A stretch of 31,317 bases of DNA from JAUZRW01 sp034437755 (GTDB lineage Bacteria > Chloroflexota > Anaerolineae > Aggregatilineales > Phototrophicaceae). Position 1 is the first letter of the stretch; each line of letters starts with the position of its first letter. The DNA lies in assembly GCA_034437755.1 (NCBI GenBank), contig DAOTTV010000088.1, forward strand, positions 1 to 31,317, given 5' to 3'. This document shows positions 30,331 through 31,317 of the stretch, one piece after another. The translations under genes were made by a program, and so were the position numbers. The notes under the pieces are model-generated. The model was given only the letters and a program-made list of their open reading frames with translations. It had not been told where the DNA came from and made no database searches.

Positions 30331-31317
30331 CCCGCTGGAATCAGCGTATCGACATCATCCGCGCGCTCGACCACCCAGCCCGTCAAGCCGGTGGTGAGGC
30401 GTACTTGCCACCACACGAAGCCATCGCTCGCACGCGGGCCGTCGACGATCACGACGCGCGCGCCACTCTCAACACGGGCGATGATCTCGCCGGTGAGCGC
30501 GGGACTCGCCCGCATGTTGAGGCGATCGCCGCCGGTGGTGTTGATGATCGCCACGCCCTGCACAGTCAACACGCCGGACGGGTTGCCCTGCGGTTGCTGG
30601 ACTTGATCGGGCGTGACTCCGCCGCCCTGCCCGTCGTCCGTGCCTAAGATCGTCTGCGCGGCGAAGATCGGCGGGGCGAGTTGTGCCCATGCGCCATAGT
30701 TCGCGTCCGTCGGGGGCGATGACCACACCGGACTGTAATCGCCACCTGCACGCCCGATCCATAGCGGTGTTTGTTCGATGTCTGTCGTGCGCGTGCGCGC
30801 ATGCGTCAGGACGGGACTCTCGCCAGCGATGATATAGGCGAAGCCGTCCGGCGTGTGCGTCAGCACGTCATTCTGGGCGCGGATGTTGGTCAGCACCCGT
30901 GACGCGCCGTCGCGATCAATGAGTAACCAGACCTGCGAGAAATCCAGCAGGCTATCGCCCACCAGCGCGACGCGCTCGCCATTTTGTACGAAGAAAGCGT
31001 CGAAAATATCGACGGTCGTCGTGGCGAAGAAAGGCACGCGCCCGCCTAAATCCGGACGAAAGACGTGGAGCGCGTTCAAGTACGGGACATAAGAATCATC
31101 GTATGCCACACGCTCATCGACCGTCGGCAAGACCGCTTCGCCCGTATTCATGAGCACATCGCTGGTGATCGTCGGGTAGCGTTGTGCCAGCACCACACGC
31201 CCGCTGATGACATTCCACTGGAAGCTATCGGTCGGCAAGTTCAAGCCGGTCTCATACGGAAAGAGGGTGAAATCGACCTGTGTCCCGCTGTAGTTGTGGA
31301 TGCTGGGCAACAAGAAG
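30327..31317 (-). CDS. Secreted-type protein with C-terminal SH3b domain (5' end outside window)
   Basis: At least 330 aa are visible; the gene continues past the right edge, so the true start is not seen. The N-terminal part is a beta-propeller-like stretch with repeated V-W/L-I-D and P-V-W-S-S-P blades and no enzyme motif. The last 75 residues (about 255-328) match a bacterial SH3 (SH3b) domain: the L-N-M-R-A-S-P strand, then G-A-R-V-V-I-V-D-G-P and W-W-Q-V-R. SH3b domains bind cell-wall or surface ligands, so an exported surface protein is likely. A TTG codon near 31313 is probably not the start. Confidence 0.8.
   Translation of the reverse strand, partial: FLLPSIHNYSGTQVDFTLFPYETGLNLPTDSFQWNVISGRVVLAQRYPTITSDVLMNTGEAVLPTVDERVAYDDSYVPYLNALHVFRPDLGGRVPFFATTTVDIFDAFFVQNGERVALVGDSLLDFSQVWLLIDRDGASRVLTNIRAQNDVLTHTPDGFAYIIAGESPVLTHARTRTTDIEQTPLWIGRAGGDYSPVWSSPPTDANYGAWAQLAPPIFAAQTILGTDDGQGGGVTPDQVQQPQGNPSGVLTVQGVAIINTTGGDRLNMRASPALTGEIIARVESGARVVIVDGPRASDGFVWWQVRLTTGLTGWVVERADDVDTLIPAG

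Overview
The window looks like bacterial chromosome from a Chloroflexota lineage, probably Anaerolineae-like. This is inferred from its mix of genes: small SpoIIAA/STAS-like proteins, tandem DUF3352 secreted proteins, PPC-domain and SH3b exported proteins, a Tad/Flp-type pilin, and a Tat-exported DUF1501/DUF1800 pair. Coding GC is clearly high, intergenic DNA is richer in AT, and no rRNA or tRNA was seen. Taxonomy is inferred from protein style only.

Layout. 1-2.1 kb: a partial MITE, then a fused HK97-type prohead protease/major capsid gene. 2.1-5.3 kb (+): an NYN-LOTUS RNA-binding/nuclease-like protein, a small overlapping unknown gene, a membrane-anchored cyclophilin and a PAP2 phosphatase. 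5.6-19.2 kb is almost entirely minus strand: a SpoIIAA-like protein, an AAA+ ATPase, a class IV aminotransferase, two tandem DUF3352 exported proteins, an SGNH hydrolase, another SpoIIAA-like protein, a quinone oxidoreductase, a DUF1501 Tat protein and a NarL-type histidine kinase. 19.4-24 kb (+): a membrane protein, a DUF1800 Tat lipoprotein, the NarL-type response regulator and a PPC-repeat secreted protein. 24-26.3 kb (-): a TPR membrane protein, an Flp-pilin/thioester-domain protein and a third SpoIIAA-like protein. 26.4-31.3 kb alternates phage structural genes on + (head-tail connector, tail completion protein, tail/baseplate protein) with exported host-type proteins on -.

The most interesting themes are these. 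(1) Four phage structural genes lie on one strand in canonical phage order but are spread over about 30 kb and separated by ordinary cellular genes, as in a dispersed prophage or gene-transfer-agent-like remnant. (2) A 124-bp (long form about 165 bp) miniature transposable element has 12-bp ends GTAACTACTCAG and 8-bp target duplications. Six copies are present; one supplies the last codons and stop of the aminotransferase, and one abuts the capsid gene. (3) A second dispersed repeat family is built of serial hairpins around a 20-bp palindrome that varies with compensatory changes, and it hosts several of the MITEs. (4) A predicted Flp pilin leader is fused to what looks like a thioester (covalent adhesion) domain. 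(5) A two-component system is split across a divergent pair of transcripts, each also encoding one member of the DUF1501/DUF1800 pair, with a CRP-like palindrome in the shared promoter region.
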